23,325 bases of DNA from a virus. Below the pieces are notes generated by a model. The model was not told the DNA's origin. It saw only the letters and a program-made list of their open reading frames with translations, and made no database searches. A program made the position numbers and the translations under genes. Shown here in pieces: positions 1 to 8,841 of this stretch. The stretch lies in IMG/VR virus record IMGVR_UViG_3300020207_000173, positions 1 through 23,325 of that record; one strand, written 5' to 3'. Position 1 is the stretch's first letter. Each line of letters opens with the position of its first letter.

Positions 1-3000
1 GTAACTTAGTTCAGGGTCCAGTCTTTTTAGAACTTTATCTATCTTTTTCTGTATATCTTTTACTTGATTTACTATACCCTCTTTATTTACATTTTGTTTT
101 CCAGAATTAAAAGAATCCTTTAGCAAAGCGAGATCCAAATCATATTTTGCTAAATTTCTAAGATCTGTTTCGTTTAGCCCTTTTCTGGCACGATCCAAAT
201 ACCTTTCTTTTGTTATCAGGATGTCGTCTTTTAGTCTCCTTAACTCATCCACATCACCCAAAAGACTATATGCTGTAGGGTTATCTTTTAATCTTTTTTC
301 GATCTCTATATCATCATTTAATTGTGATTCATTCAGATCTAAAGCATCAAGCATGTTAGCAAATATGTATCTATCTTTTAGATCTCCCTCTGTTAGCATT
401 TGCTCAGAAACTCTATCAAGCATAATCTCTCTAGCAAAATCATTTCTCTTTCTGAGAGCGAAGTAGCTTATACCAGCAGAAGCTGCGGTTGATGCAATAG
501 CAACATCCTTCATAGCAGTAAAGTAATCGTCCCAGGAGTAATCTGTCAATCCATTTAAATCATCAATAAACATAGACGAAACAGCAATTAGATCTTCTTC
601 AAGAACTTCTCTTTTGGTTAGGGTAGTAAACTCTTGCATCGTGCCAGTAAATCCTTTTGCGTAAGACTTCACAATGTCCATTAATTCAGCATTAGATGCT
701 TTTTCAGCAAAAGGCTTGACCGCTTTATTTAAGCCTCTAAAATAATTATATGTGAAAGCTCTTGTAAATCCAAATTCTACACCAGCCTGGGCTAGCGCAA
801 GACCTCTTGCCTTGCTGTAAGACATGCCGCTATATCCAAGAAGACTCTTATCGACAAAACCATACATCTCTTTGGATTTTTCAGCTAATTCTGAAAACTC
901 TAAATTCTGATTCAATCTTTCTCCGTAAACAGAAAGGCCTGTAAGTGCCAATCCAGCAGTAGGATTTGCTAAAAATGCAAAAGTAATAGGAGCTGTCTCT
1001 CCAACCGTCTGTCCTAATGACAAAGCAAACTGTCTGAAGCTCTCTGGGTCTGATAATGGGGCTGAATCTTCTACATAAGAATCTCTGATTTTTTTGACCT
1101 CATTCCTCATGTATTTGAAAGGTTTTTTATACCTAGAGTCGAACCCTCTATGTATGCGCTCTCTATCCTCATCACTCAACCCACCATATTTCATTGCGCT
1201 TATACTGGCAAGACCCTCTGTAGCAATACCGACAAAGTCTAATAAAGCCGCAGGAACTTCGGTGGCAATATTTAGTGTTTCTCCAAGGATAGGATTCATA
1301 ACCATTTCAACATTATAACCAAAACGATCTCTTACAGAGTTAGGATCATATGTTTGTTTGTCCCAATACCTTGCATATTGTTCTGTAAGTTTTCTGGTTA
1401 TTTCCTGCATTGCTTCGCTACCAAAAAACAACTTAGACTCATCCATTACCATATCCAAATCACCACTATGATAAGCGTCTCTCATCGTTTCATCCCTAAG
1501 AACTTGTTTTGCATAGTTAAGTGAAGCAGGTCTACCATTTATAATTATAGAAGGTAATGTTATGTCTGCTGGATCAAGCAAGTTGCTCTGAATAAGCTGT
1601 CCTATCAAAACTTCTCCGTCTTCATTTGAATCAATAAAACTTTGTAAACCTCCGCTAAGATCTATCATCTTAACAACGCCTTGAGAAAATCTGTCAATTT
1701 GATTTTGTCTAGCATCTAATATTTTATATTGCTCGTCTATAGCATCTTGTATTACTTTGTATTCAGGATTTATCTTCTGGTTTTTAACAGGTCCTGCTAC
1801 CGTTCTAGACGTTAAATATGGGTCTGCAGAAAAAGAAGCTTCTTCTGAATACATTGGTATGTCTTTTCTTGCAGATAGCAATTCGTCAATCTTTGCATTT
1901 GCTCTGTTTACTTGATCATTACCTATCTTAATCAAATCGCCATGAAGACCCTCTATTGCAGAAACAGGATCTGTAGTGAACTGAGTATATCTCTGTGTCC
2001 ATGGCTCTTGATAAGCGCTTTTCATAAACATCTGAATCTGCTTTGCAGCGTTCTTATTTTTTATGTCATAAGACGAAGTATTAGGTCTTTTTAGTTGATT
2101 GAAACCAACGCCTATTCCTAAACCAACCCCTGCTGTTGTTGTAGCAACAACGTCTCCAATAGTTTGAGATAAATTTCTAGATAGCTTTATTGGTCCAGAC
2201 GAGACTTGCTCACCATCACTGGGTCTAGTGTAGGTGATTACAATCTGATCCTTCATGCCCATCCCAGCTTGACTAAATGTAAAATTTAAATCGCCATAAT
2301 CTTTTGTTAGCTTTACCTCTAACTCTTCTTCACTCAAATCGGATATGTAATCTGATGTGAGTTTGTTGAATAGCTCTTCGGTTGATAAAGATCTATAGCT
2401 ATCTCTGTACTGTGTTTCTTTTTCACTAGCTTTTATAGCGCCTATTGAAAATGCAGAAACATTTAATGCGTTCTCATATTCTTCAGGACTTATCTGAGCC
2501 ATGTTTATGCCGCTCTCGTAATAAGACTGTCCTCTTTTTAGAGATTTATCTTGTTTTTCTAAATCTTCTAAAAGTGGAAGTGAGGCGAACTCTTTGCTCA
2601 TTTCGACAGAAAACTGTTTCTTGAATTCATCAGGGTTATTTAAAAAATCTTCTCCACCCCTGTCCTTGAAGCTTTGCAAAAACAGAATGTCTTGATTTTT
2701 CTCTGAGAATAAGTCTTCTTCGGTGAGCCCTGACTTTTCCATCTTTTCCCTCATGGTGTCAGGCATATACTGGTATTTACCTACAGCACGATACCTACCA
2801 TTATCGTCTTTGTTTTCTTCTTGCCACTTTAAAACTTCTGAAATAGGCATGTCGACAAAGTTGTATCTCTCTTCTTTGTCATAATACCCTCTATATGCAT
2901 TAGGGTCGTTGTTAGATTCACCCTTAGCTACGAGATGGGAAAACTCTTTTAAGTAATCTTTGTTCTTATGAAATATTGAATCCGATGAAGATTCTTCTTG

Positions 3001-3288
3001 TTCCGAGTTGTATAGAAAATCCGTACGACCTGACAGAACACTTTCCGCAAGCTCTGCAGTGTTCGCAAAAGTCTTTTTTTTTTCGGATTCCTCTTCTTGC
3101 TGATCAGACACAGGCGCTTTGTTGAAATCAATACTTTCTATAAAACCACCCAGATCATCTGCGTTCTCGATGAAAAGAGATTTAGCCCTTGAATTATATT
3201 TTTCTAACAAAAGGCTTTTGTCAGCACTACTGAATTCATTAGGATTCTCAGCATAAAGCTCTCTTAACAATTTTTCGATTTCGTTCAT
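1..3288 (-). CDS. Giant internal virion protein with N-terminal muramidase/transglycosylase domain (3' end beyond window)
   Basis: An open frame of 1,096 codons runs from the ATG at 3288 to the left edge with no stop, so the C-terminus is missing. Residues about 115-215 read as a phage muramidase domain. They contain GESNND with the likely catalytic Glu124, then MPISEVL, then RYRAVGKYQYMPDTM (compare GRYQ-I/F-P-x-T in tailed-phage muramidases). The rest is mostly helical and charged, with glycine/alanine-rich hydrophobic stretches near residues 374-396, 675-698, 755-790 and 920-946 that could insert into membranes. It is last in a run of three probable internal proteins and starts one base after the preceding stop codon. 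A lytic domain on a very large protein parallels T7 gp16, which is ejected with the DNA and opens the peptidoglycan. The muramidase call is fairly strong. The ejection role is inferred. Confidence 0.72.
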   Translation of the reverse strand, partial: MNEIEKLLRELYAENPNEFSSADKSLLLEKYNSRAKSLFIENADDLGGFIESIDFNKAPVSDQQEEESEKKKTFANTAELAESVLSGRTDFLYNSEQEESSSDSIFHKNKDYLKEFSHLVAKGESNNDPNAYRGYYDKEERYNFVDMPISEVLKWQEENKDDNGRYRAVGKYQYMPDTMREKMEKSGLTEEDLFSEKNQDILFLQSFKDRGGEDFLNNPDEFKKQFSVEMSKEFASLPLLEDLEKQDKSLKRGQSYYESGINMAQISPEEYENALNVSAFSIGAIKASEKETQYRDSYRSLSTEELFNKLTSDYISDLSEEELEVKLTKDYGDLNFTFSQAGMGMKDQIVITYTRPSDGEQVSSGPIKLSRNLSQTIGDVVATTTAGVGLGIGVGFNQLKRPNTSSYDIKNKNAAKQIQMFMKSAYQEPWTQRYTQFTTDPVSAIEGLHGDLIKIGNDQVNRANAKIDELLSARKDIPMYSEEASFSADPYLTSRTVAGPVKNQKINPEYKVIQDAIDEQYKILDARQNQIDRFSQGVVKMIDLSGGLQSFIDSNEDGEVLIGQLIQSNLLDPADITLPSIIINGRPASLNYAKQVLRDETMRDAYHSGDLDMVMDESKLFFGSEAMQEITRKLTEQYARYWDKQTYDPNSVRDRFGYNVEMVMNPILGETLNIATEVPAALLDFVGIATEGLASISAMKYGGLSDEDRERIHRGFDSRYKKPFKYMRNEVKKIRDSYVEDSAPLSDPESFRQFALSLGQTVGETAPITFAFLANPTAGLALTGLSVYGERLNQNLEFSELAEKSKEMYGFVDKSLLGYSGMSYSKARGLALAQAGVEFGFTRAFTYNYFRGLNKAVKPFAEKASNAELMDIVKSYAKGFTGTMQEFTTLTKREVLEEDLIAVSSMFIDDLNGLTDYSWDDYFTAMKDVAIASTAASAGISYFALRKRNDFAREIMLDRVSEQMLTEGDLKDRYIFANMLDALDLNESQLNDDIEIEKRLKDNPTAYSLLGDVDELRRLKDDILITKERYLDRARKGLNETDLRNLAKYDLDLALLKDSFNSGKQNVNKEGIVNQVKDIQKKIDKVLKRLDPELSY

Positions 3289-3289
3289 C

Positions 3290-5251
3290 CTATTTTATAT
3301 TTAATGCCTTTATTAATATTCTTACTGGATCGTCTTTGAATGCCGCTCCTACTTCTTGTTTTGCTTGAGCCAGTCTTATTTGGAAATTCTTATCAGCTTT
3401 AATAAGTCGATTTGTTAAAGCTTGAACCTCAGCCTTATTAAGAGGCTTAGAAACAGACGACATAGTAGTCGATCTTTCAGAAACCAAACCAACCCCTCCT
3501 TGAGTAATAGCGCTTTGCTTCTGTGGCTGACCTGCTGCCAGGACCTGTGTTGATTGGTATTCAGCCTGACCAACGACTCTAATGCCCATTGGTATTTTTG
3601 TCACTCTGCTTGAATCGAATTCTGTTTCTCCTGGTTTAGGTGTATATCCATGTCTGTATGTGACAGTTATACCGCTAATGTTTTCCAGCTCTTGTCCTGT
3701 AGAATTAGTTTTAACAACCGCTTGCACATCAGCTTTAGAAAGGTTCAATCCTAAAGACATGTGAGATTGTTCCATAGTCTTGTCCCTGTAAATGTCTTCT
3801 AGGCTCTCTGGTCGTCTTTCTTCTCTTGGAGACAATACATTTATTTTTTTTGTATTGCCACTATCATCAGTAACGGTCTGTTCTCTTTCTACATAGTATA
3901 AATCAGGATTGGATTTCTTGAACTGTTGATTACTCATTACCTCATTTATGATTTCTTGATTAGATTTCGATTTAATTTCGTCAACCGATTGATTAAATCC
4001 TTTTATCTTGTCTTCAGGTGTCTGTGCTTCTGATGACATCAAAAATGCTTTAGTTCCTATCTGATGAAGCATTGCATAATCAACATTGCTCATTTTTTTG
4101 CCATACCCTGAAGGATCCAAACTATCTGAATCTTCTGCAGAAATAGATGATCTTTGAACGATGCCTCCAGCATCCCCATAGGTGCTTACTATTCCTAAAG
4201 ATCCTGATCCTCCACCTATAGTGCCTTTTCTAACTATCTGTGCATTTTTAGTTGTTTCAACTCCGAAAGTCTCATCTAGGTATTGAGAGAAACTATCTTT
4301 AACTTCTTTAAGCTTTCTAGCATCTTCCTCGTTGTTTTCTGGATCAAAAACTACAGATCCATTAGAAACCCTATATGTTTTTCCAGAACCACTTCCAGGT
4401 TCATACCCCATATGATCATGAAGATAAGAAACAATATCATGTTTACTCATTTCATTTACGAAAGTTTCTTTTAGTTTCTTGTAATTTTCTGGTGTATCTA
4501 CTATATGACCAGTTATTACTGCGGTTGCATTCGCATCATCTAAATCCAATAATTCAGGAGGAAGAAAGTCTTTGTTTTTATTTACAAATATATCTCTAAA
4601 CGTTTTTGCCTCATCAAGCTTGTTGAACATTGCAATGTCTTCTGGGCCACTAGAAACGAATTCTTTAATGTCTGTGGAAACCCAAACAGGATTGCCCTTT
4701 TCGTCTCTCTCACCTCTATCTATAACATAAGATCCGTCTTTTACAGAAATTGAGTTTACAGATCCTCTGCCCATTACCTTTCCTAGATTGTAGTCCAAAA
4801 TAGATAATTGAGCTCCAGAAACCTCGTCTCCTTTCTCTGCGATAGCATCTCTTGTATCTTTATAAAATTGTGGAAGTTTTGTGAACGATGCTGCAGACCC
4901 CATGCTTTTTGCTAATAGCTGATTATAATCATTAACAGTAAAGCCGTCTTTTCCTATTCTGCTTTTAGCTGAATAAATGTCTTCTCTAACTTTAGACATT
5001 AAATCTGCTGCTCCTCTATCAAAAAGCTCGTTTCCTGTTATTGGTGCGTCTGCAAGCTTTATAGCTTCATCAGTTCTTTCCAGAACCTGAGCATCTACAG
5101 ATCTTTTAACCTCTTCAATGTGCTTAACGCCATCAAGGTATAGTTTTCCAAATTCACCGAAATCTTCTTGTATCGGCCCCCCTGTGGTACTGTAGTCGAA
5201 TAGGTTTCTATTTCTATAAACCCCACCTAAACCTCTTCTGGAATTAGCCAT
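3290..5251 (-). CDS. Probable internal/cargo virion protein, 653 aa
   Basis: I do not recognise a named domain. The protein is hydrophilic, rich in Asp, Glu, Lys and Ser, and probably largely helical with beta segments. It has no signal peptide, membrane segment or cysteine-rich region. The N-terminus is basic and glycine-rich (MANSRRGLGG), and a Gly/Ser-rich loop (GGGSGSLG) lies near residue 348. It ends with TAG one base before the muramidase-bearing giant gene and starts three bases after the stop of the preceding gene, so the three are almost certainly co-transcribed. The order small, medium, giant with a muramidase resembles the T7 gp14-gp15-gp16 internal proteins and the cargo genes downstream of the muzzle in crAss-like phages. 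Its role as an ejected or internal protein rests on that position. Confidence 0.55.
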   Translation of the reverse strand: MANSRRGLGGVYRNRNLFDYSTTGGPIQEDFGEFGKLYLDGVKHIEEVKRSVDAQVLERTDEAIKLADAPITGNELFDRGAADLMSKVREDIYSAKSRIGKDGFTVNDYNQLLAKSMGSAASFTKLPQFYKDTRDAIAEKGDEVSGAQLSILDYNLGKVMGRGSVNSISVKDGSYVIDRGERDEKGNPVWVSTDIKEFVSSGPEDIAMFNKLDEAKTFRDIFVNKNKDFLPPELLDLDDANATAVITGHIVDTPENYKKLKETFVNEMSKHDIVSYLHDHMGYEPGSGSGKTYRVSNGSVVFDPENNEEDARKLKEVKDSFSQYLDETFGVETTKNAQIVRKGTIGGGSGSLGIVSTYGDAGGIVQRSSISAEDSDSLDPSGYGKKMSNVDYAMLHQIGTKAFLMSSEAQTPEDKIKGFNQSVDEIKSKSNQEIINEVMSNQQFKKSNPDLYYVEREQTVTDDSGNTKKINVLSPREERRPESLEDIYRDKTMEQSHMSLGLNLSKADVQAVVKTNSTGQELENISGITVTYRHGYTPKPGETEFDSSRVTKIPMGIRVVGQAEYQSTQVLAAGQPQKQSAITQGGVGLVSERSTTMSSVSKPLNKAEVQALTNRLIKADKNFQIRLAQAKQEVGAAFKDDPVRILIKALNIK

Positions 5252-5254
5252 TTA

Positions 5255-5890
5255 TTAACTTTTTTTCTTAAATATACTTCCTATTGCAGCACCTAACTTC
5301 GTCTCACCCTTAAAAGTTTGGCCGAGCTTTGTTTGGTTAAAAGGCTTTCTTTGTTTGCCTGCGCTTCCAGTTGTAGTTGCTGTTTGTTCTTCTTGTCCAA
5401 GACCCAAACCAAGTCCGATTTGAGAAAGATCTCCAATAGCACCATATATATCTTGTCTGGCTGCAGCCATGTCTTCGCTAGCTCCTGATATCTTAGCTGC
5501 TTTTTGCGCCATTTCAAAATCACCATAATCAGCTTCACGACCAGCGATATCCATATCTCTTCGATACATTCTTTGTTCTGCTTCTGCGCCTATCTCTGCC
5601 ATACCTGCAATACCTGCTTCAGCGACTTTTCCAAGACCTCCAATGACTGCTCTCGTGCCTGCTTGTCTCAAAGTGTCTTGCATTTCGGATCTCATCGCCT
5701 GGATATCTTCTCTTCGCTGCTCTAAGTCTTCTTGAGGAATTCCTTTTTCATAAGGATTTTGTGGCAGTGGAGCAACTTCAGCTTCCATCTGTTTTCTCAT
5801 TGCAAGCTTTCTTTGTTGAAAACCATCAACGAGCTTTCCCACACTTCCTGCGACAGCCATACCTGTACTAATTAATGTGAAAGGATCCAT
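5255..5890 (-). CDS. Small internal virion protein, 211 aa, T7 gp14-like in layout
   Basis: The N-terminus (MDPFTLISTGMAVAGSVGKL) is a hydrophobic Gly/Ala-rich segment that could insert into a membrane. Residues about 25-75 and 100-150 are charged amphipathic helices rich in Gln, Glu, Arg and Met. Between them lies a Gly/Ala-rich stretch (residues about 80-103), and a second small Gly-rich hydrophobic stretch follows near residues 153-166. The tail is basic and ends in KKKS. Small proteins of this composition, placed just before two larger internal proteins, are typical of podovirus ejection proteins such as T7 gp14. I see no catalytic motif. The start at 5890 follows a 30-base gap that holds a TAnnTTTG box and an AT-rich leader. 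Family identity is uncertain; a virion role is likely. Confidence 0.55.
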   Translation of the reverse strand: MDPFTLISTGMAVAGSVGKLVDGFQQRKLAMRKQMEAEVAPLPQNPYEKGIPQEDLEQRREDIQAMRSEMQDTLRQAGTRAVIGGLGKVAEAGIAGMAEIGAEAEQRMYRRDMDIAGREADYGDFEMAQKAAKISGASEDMAAARQDIYGAIGDLSQIGLGLGLGQEEQTATTTGSAGKQRKPFNQTKLGQTFKGETKLGAAIGSIFKKKS

Positions 5891-5906
5891 ACTAAATAAT
5901 TTTTAA

Positions 5907-5914
5907 CAAATATA
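5907..5914 (-). promoter_or_regulatory. TAnnTTTG box (Bacteroidota -7-like) before the internal-protein genes
   Basis: On the minus strand this reads TATATTTG, and 16 bases separate it from the ATG at 5890. The spacer contains TTAAAAATTATTTA, which also occurs directly before the capsid gene start. It matches the Bacteroidota -7 consensus TAnnTTTG. I see no clear -33 TTTG/TTG partner upstream. It could be a short-leader promoter or part of a start-site signal. Confidence 0.4.
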
Positions 5915-5920
5915 CAAAAT

Positions 5921-6670
5921 TTACAGGTTGCTCTTAGTAACCTCAGAGTCTACAGCATATAGCTCAATAGGCGATGTGCTTGAGTTTGTCATGGTGTACT
6001 TTGTGTAATACCCTCTAACTCCTTCCGACTCGGAGGTTTGATTTTTACCCAACATAATAAAATCACCTGAAACAGGCATAGACGATATATTTTTAATTGT
6101 TATCGAATTCAAATTAATACTTTCAACAACCCCAACAAGAGTCATATCCCCAATCTCTGATGTTTCCTCATTAACAGTTGCTTTGTAAATATTGTCCTCC
6201 ACGGATAATGTAGAGTCTGAAAAATCAGAAAAATTTATAGTGTCAGAGGAAACGCTTGTGCAAACTCCAATTCCTTGAAAAGTGAGCTTTTTCGTGTCTA
6301 CCTCATCGTTATTGTTTCTAACGTACGCATAATACATGTTTTCTCTTTTAACAAAAGATTCTTTTTTTATGTGTCCGCTTTCAATATCGCTGTCAACCAA
6401 AACATCCCAATTTTTACTGTTTCCTTCAGTCTTTACAGCCCTATACATTTTAACTTCAGAAGGCCCTTCGTTATTAACGAATTCAATCCTCGTGTCGTAA
6501 GATTCACCATAAAATGTATTTCTGTCATTATCATCTTTATGATGCACATATATTTGTCCATTTTTGAAAGTAAAATATTCATCATTAAGATTGTCTATCC
6601 ATTCTGGTTCATAAGAATAAAACGATGTCCATCCTTGTACCGATTTCTTATATGTTAATGTTTTAGCCAT
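5921..6670 (-). CDS. Structural module of the crAss-like muzzle/stabilization type, 249 aa
   Basis: Residues about 9-55 carry a pattern I associate with the distal part of large structural proteins of flavobacterial phages: VQGWTSFYSYEPEW, then NDEYFTFKNGQIYVHH, then RNTFYG. It continues with VKTEGNSKNWDVLVDSD and a stretch in which Tyr residues of MYYAYVRNN follow a charged segment. In relatives this region is, as far as I recall, part of one long protein. Here it is a stand-alone gene, while the 1,381-aa muzzle protein of the window lacks it. The second half (residues about 130-249) is beta-rich and serine/threonine-rich. It starts one base after the stop of the proline-rich virion gene, so translation is probably coupled. 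A role as a tail or muzzle component is likely; its exact position in the virion is unknown. Confidence 0.5.
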   Translation of the reverse strand: MAKTLTYKKSVQGWTSFYSYEPEWIDNLNDEYFTFKNGQIYVHHKDDNDRNTFYGESYDTRIEFVNNEGPSEVKMYRAVKTEGNSKNWDVLVDSDIESGHIKKESFVKRENMYYAYVRNNNDEVDTKKLTFQGIGVCTSVSSDTINFSDFSDSTLSVEDNIYKATVNEETSEIGDMTLVGVVESINLNSITIKNISSMPVSGDFIMLGKNQTSESEGVRGYYTKYTMTNSSTSPIELYAVDSEVTKSNL

Positions 6671-6671
6671 A

Positions 6672-7811
6672 TTATAATATTCTTACACTTAATGTAGCTG
6701 TACCGAATGCTCCTGAAGCACAGTCTAATGGTTCTAGCTGTAACTTGTAAATACCAACAGGTAACGTTATTGTTTTTGTTTCAATAGTTGGTCCAGATTG
6801 GTCTCTACCGTTAATAACATATGGAGGCCATCCGTAAGGGTTTGATGGGAATGACACATATTGTGTGTAAATACCTGCATTATTCAACAACAATCTACCT
6901 GTAGCATAAACGTATTCACCTGTCGTAACATCCACCTCTATTTTAACTTCAACTTCCCCTTCAGCTTCGACATTGAATATTCCTGTTTGATTTACGCTAT
7001 TTGAACAATTAACATTTATGGAAGTAGTTCCTGTAATTACCGCAGATTTATCTGGCACGACTGCTGGATCTGTACAGCACTCAGAACACTCACTATAAAT
7101 AGGAGTAGTTGAGTTTATAATAACGTTATGAGCTTGCTGAGGAGAAACTTGTTCCCTGACCTCCCAACAACAAGAACTATTTTCAGTCTTAACAACTTGA
7201 CCCTTGTTTAATTGTCTTGTTGTTCTCACTATTCTCCTTTCTTTGTTATTATAGCAATTTATCGTTTCGTAGTGATTTTTATTTATATCTACGTCTGAAA
7301 AACCATCTGCCCATTCTACAAACTCTACGTCTATTTCTGCTCCACTATTCAAGAAAGGCTCAGTAAGAGATTCCATTTCCCTATCTGTATCTGGATACAT
7401 TATTTTTGAAACCTTTTGACCAGTAGAACAGTCTGTAATCTGGAAATAAGATGTGCGAACAGGATCTCTATTAGTGATAAGATACACAGCACATTCTGTG
7501 TTAGCTACATCTAAGGTAACACAAGGATTACAAGTTGTCTGATCAGGTATAGGCTCTTCCTGTGGAACAAAAACAGGAACAGGTGTTGGTGAAGGTGATG
7601 GCGTCGGTGTAGGAGTAGTACCAGGCGCTGGAGCTGGTGTAGGAGCTGGCGTGGGCACATCGTACACATATAGAGGGCAAGACCTAGTATCTGTATAAGG
7701 CTCAATGTAATCTGGGTCAGAAGATTGATTTACCTTCGTTTCAGTTGTTGCCTTACCATTTATGTATTTTCTAAGTCTTGTAACAGTCTTTAGTCCAGTA
7801 GTCTCTGCCAT
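6672..7811 (-). CDS. Proline-rich, cysteine-rich virion surface protein, 379 aa
   Basis: Three parts are visible. Residues 1-50 are an N-terminal module shared with the 452-aa protein encoded at 12010-13368: MA-TG-VT-L-K-G-AT-TK-N, then DPDYI-P-DT-C. Residues 53-80 are a Pro/Thr/Ala/Ser linker of TPAPTPAP type. Residues about 91-270 hold many cysteines (CNPC near 94-97, CC at 214-215, CSECC at 242-246), which suggests a disulfide- or metal-stabilised domain. Residues about 270-379 are beta-rich and end in LSVRIL, like a jelly-roll receptor or carbohydrate-binding tip. I read it as a tail fibre or appendage with an N-terminal attachment module, a possibly modified linker and a distal head. It lies just downstream of the epimerase gene, behind its own TAnnTTTG box. 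No named family was recognised. Confidence 0.6.
   Translation of the reverse strand: MAETTGLKTVTRLRKYINGKATTETKVNQSSDPDYIEPYTDTRSCPLYVYDVPTPAPTPAPAPGTTPTPTPSPSPTPVPVFVPQEEPIPDQTTCNPCVTLDVANTECAVYLITNRDPVRTSYFQITDCSTGQKVSKIMYPDTDREMESLTEPFLNSGAEIDVEFVEWADGFSDVDINKNHYETINCYNNKERRIVRTTRQLNKGQVVKTENSSCCWEVREQVSPQQAHNVIINSTTPIYSECSECCTDPAVVPDKSAVITGTTSINVNCSNSVNQTGIFNVEAEGEVEVKIEVDVTTGEYVYATGRLLLNNAGIYTQYVSFPSNPYGWPPYVINGRDQSGPTIETKTITLPVGIYKLQLEPLDCASGAFGTATLSVRIL
7572..7655 (-). repeat. TPAPTPAP-type linker, 28 codons
   Basis: Residues 53-80 of the 379-aa protein are almost only Pro, Thr, Ala and Ser (PTPAPTPAPAPG, then TTPTPTPSPSPTPVPV). At DNA level this is a degenerate 6-base repeat, GGNGNN on the plus strand. 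It is a candidate substrate region for the prolyl 4-hydroxylase encoded at 10755-11984. Confidence 0.8.
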
Positions 7812-7826
7812 CTACAGAATTTTCTA

Positions 7827-7834
7827 CAAAGATA
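7827..7834 (-). promoter_or_regulatory. TAnnTTTG box before the 379-aa virion gene
   Basis: The minus strand reads TATCTTTG, and 15 bases separate it from the ATG at 7811. The box matches the Bacteroidota -7 element. The spacer contains GAAAATT, comparable to the AT-rich spacers of the three other boxes. No convincing -33 element is visible. It would let this structural gene be transcribed independently of the enzyme genes upstream. Confidence 0.4.
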
Positions 7835-7839
7835 GTAAA

Positions 7840-8841
7840 TTAACCAACCTGCTTTTTTATCCAATCATAGGTCAACTGTACTCCATCCTTTAATTGGTAC
7901 TGAGGTTTCCATCCTATCAACTCAGATATTAGTCTGTTGTCGGAGGATCTTCCTCTAACACCCAAAGGCCCATCTATATGTTTTATTTTTAACTTTTTTC
8001 CTGAAACGCTCATAACTGTATTTACAAGTCCATTGATGGTGACCATTTGCTCTGAACCAATATTAACAGGACCTAAATGCTTGTCTTGTCTCATGAAAGC
8101 AATTGTAGCGTCAATGGCATCGTCTATGTATAAGAATGATCTGGTTTGTTCGCCATCTCCCCATACTTCAACCACCTTGTCATTTTCAGCGACTTTTCTG
8201 CATATTGCGGCTGGTGCTTTTTCTTTCCCATCGTTCCAAGAACAATTTGGTCCATACACATTATGGTATCTAGCGATTCTTACATCTAGATTTTCGTTTC
8301 TGTTTGCAGATAAATAAAGTCTTTCTGAAAAAAGTTTTTCCCAACCATATTCTGAATCAGGATTTGCAGGGTAAGCACTATCTTCTTCCGTGATAGGATT
8401 ATCTGGATCAAGCTGGTTGTGCTCTGGATAAACACAAGCCGAACTAGAAAAAAATATTTTTTTGACGTTAAAAGAAACAGCGCTATCAACTACATTCAAA
8501 TTAATCTTTGATGAGTTAGACATAACCTGCAGGTCATTATCTCCAGAAAAAATGTATCCTGCTCCACCCATATCTGCTGCCAAATTGTATACCTCGTCAA
8601 ATGCGTTTTCACTATCATCTAACGACTTTTGATCTGGCGCATGCATGCATAAAGAAACAAAGGATGGATTTCTCAGGTCTACAGGAGCATATTCATCGCA
8701 TATTTCTTCTTTTTTGTGAAAGGAAGGCTCTTTTTTTATATCTGCAACTCTCACAAAACAACCCTCTTCTTTTAATCTTTTGGCCAAATGACCACCAACG
8801 AAGCCACCTCCCCCTAATACTAGTACCTTTTTTTTACTCAT
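7840..8841 (-). CDS. GDP-mannose 3,5-epimerase-like short-chain dehydrogenase
   Basis: This is an extended SDR with the Rossmann motif GGGGFVGGHL at residues 10-19. Its body follows plant and algal GDP-mannose 3,5-epimerase closely: YNLAADMGGAGYI, SSSACVYPE, PDSEYGWEKL, ARYHNVYGP, EKAPAAICRK, WGDGEQTRSF, PVNIGSEQMV and GVRGRSSDN. The four residues used by that enzyme are present: Cys136, Tyr165, Lys169 and Lys208. The known reaction converts GDP-D-mannose to GDP-L-galactose (with GDP-L-gulose) in the cytoplasm. At 333 aa it is near normal length. The start overlaps the upstream glycosyltransferase by 8 bases, so it is translated with it. The obvious role is to supply a GDP-L-sugar to the fucosyltransferase-like domain of that neighbour; this is inference. 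A related GDP-sugar epimerase specificity is the main alternative. Confidence 0.85.
   Translation of the reverse strand: MSKKKVLVLGGGGFVGGHLAKRLKEEGCFVRVADIKKEPSFHKKEEICDEYAPVDLRNPSFVSLCMHAPDQKSLDDSENAFDEVYNLAADMGGAGYIFSGDNDLQVMSNSSKINLNVVDSAVSFNVKKIFFSSSACVYPEHNQLDPDNPITEEDSAYPANPDSEYGWEKLFSERLYLSANRNENLDVRIARYHNVYGPNCSWNDGKEKAPAAICRKVAENDKVVEVWGDGEQTRSFLYIDDAIDATIAFMRQDKHLGPVNIGSEQMVTINGLVNTVMSVSGKKLKIKHIDGPLGVRGRSSDNRLISELIGWKPQYQLKDGVQLTYDWIKKQVG

Noticed and set aside
6275-6658. Plus-strand open frame of 127 codons rich in Ile and Phe
   Set aside because: It lies wholly inside the 249-aa structural gene on the minus strand, and its composition is that of AT-rich antisense DNA. It has no leader or context of its own.
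7937-8317. Plus-strand open frame of 126 codons
   Set aside because: It is antisense to the epimerase, whose conserved motifs and catalytic residues fix the coding strand.
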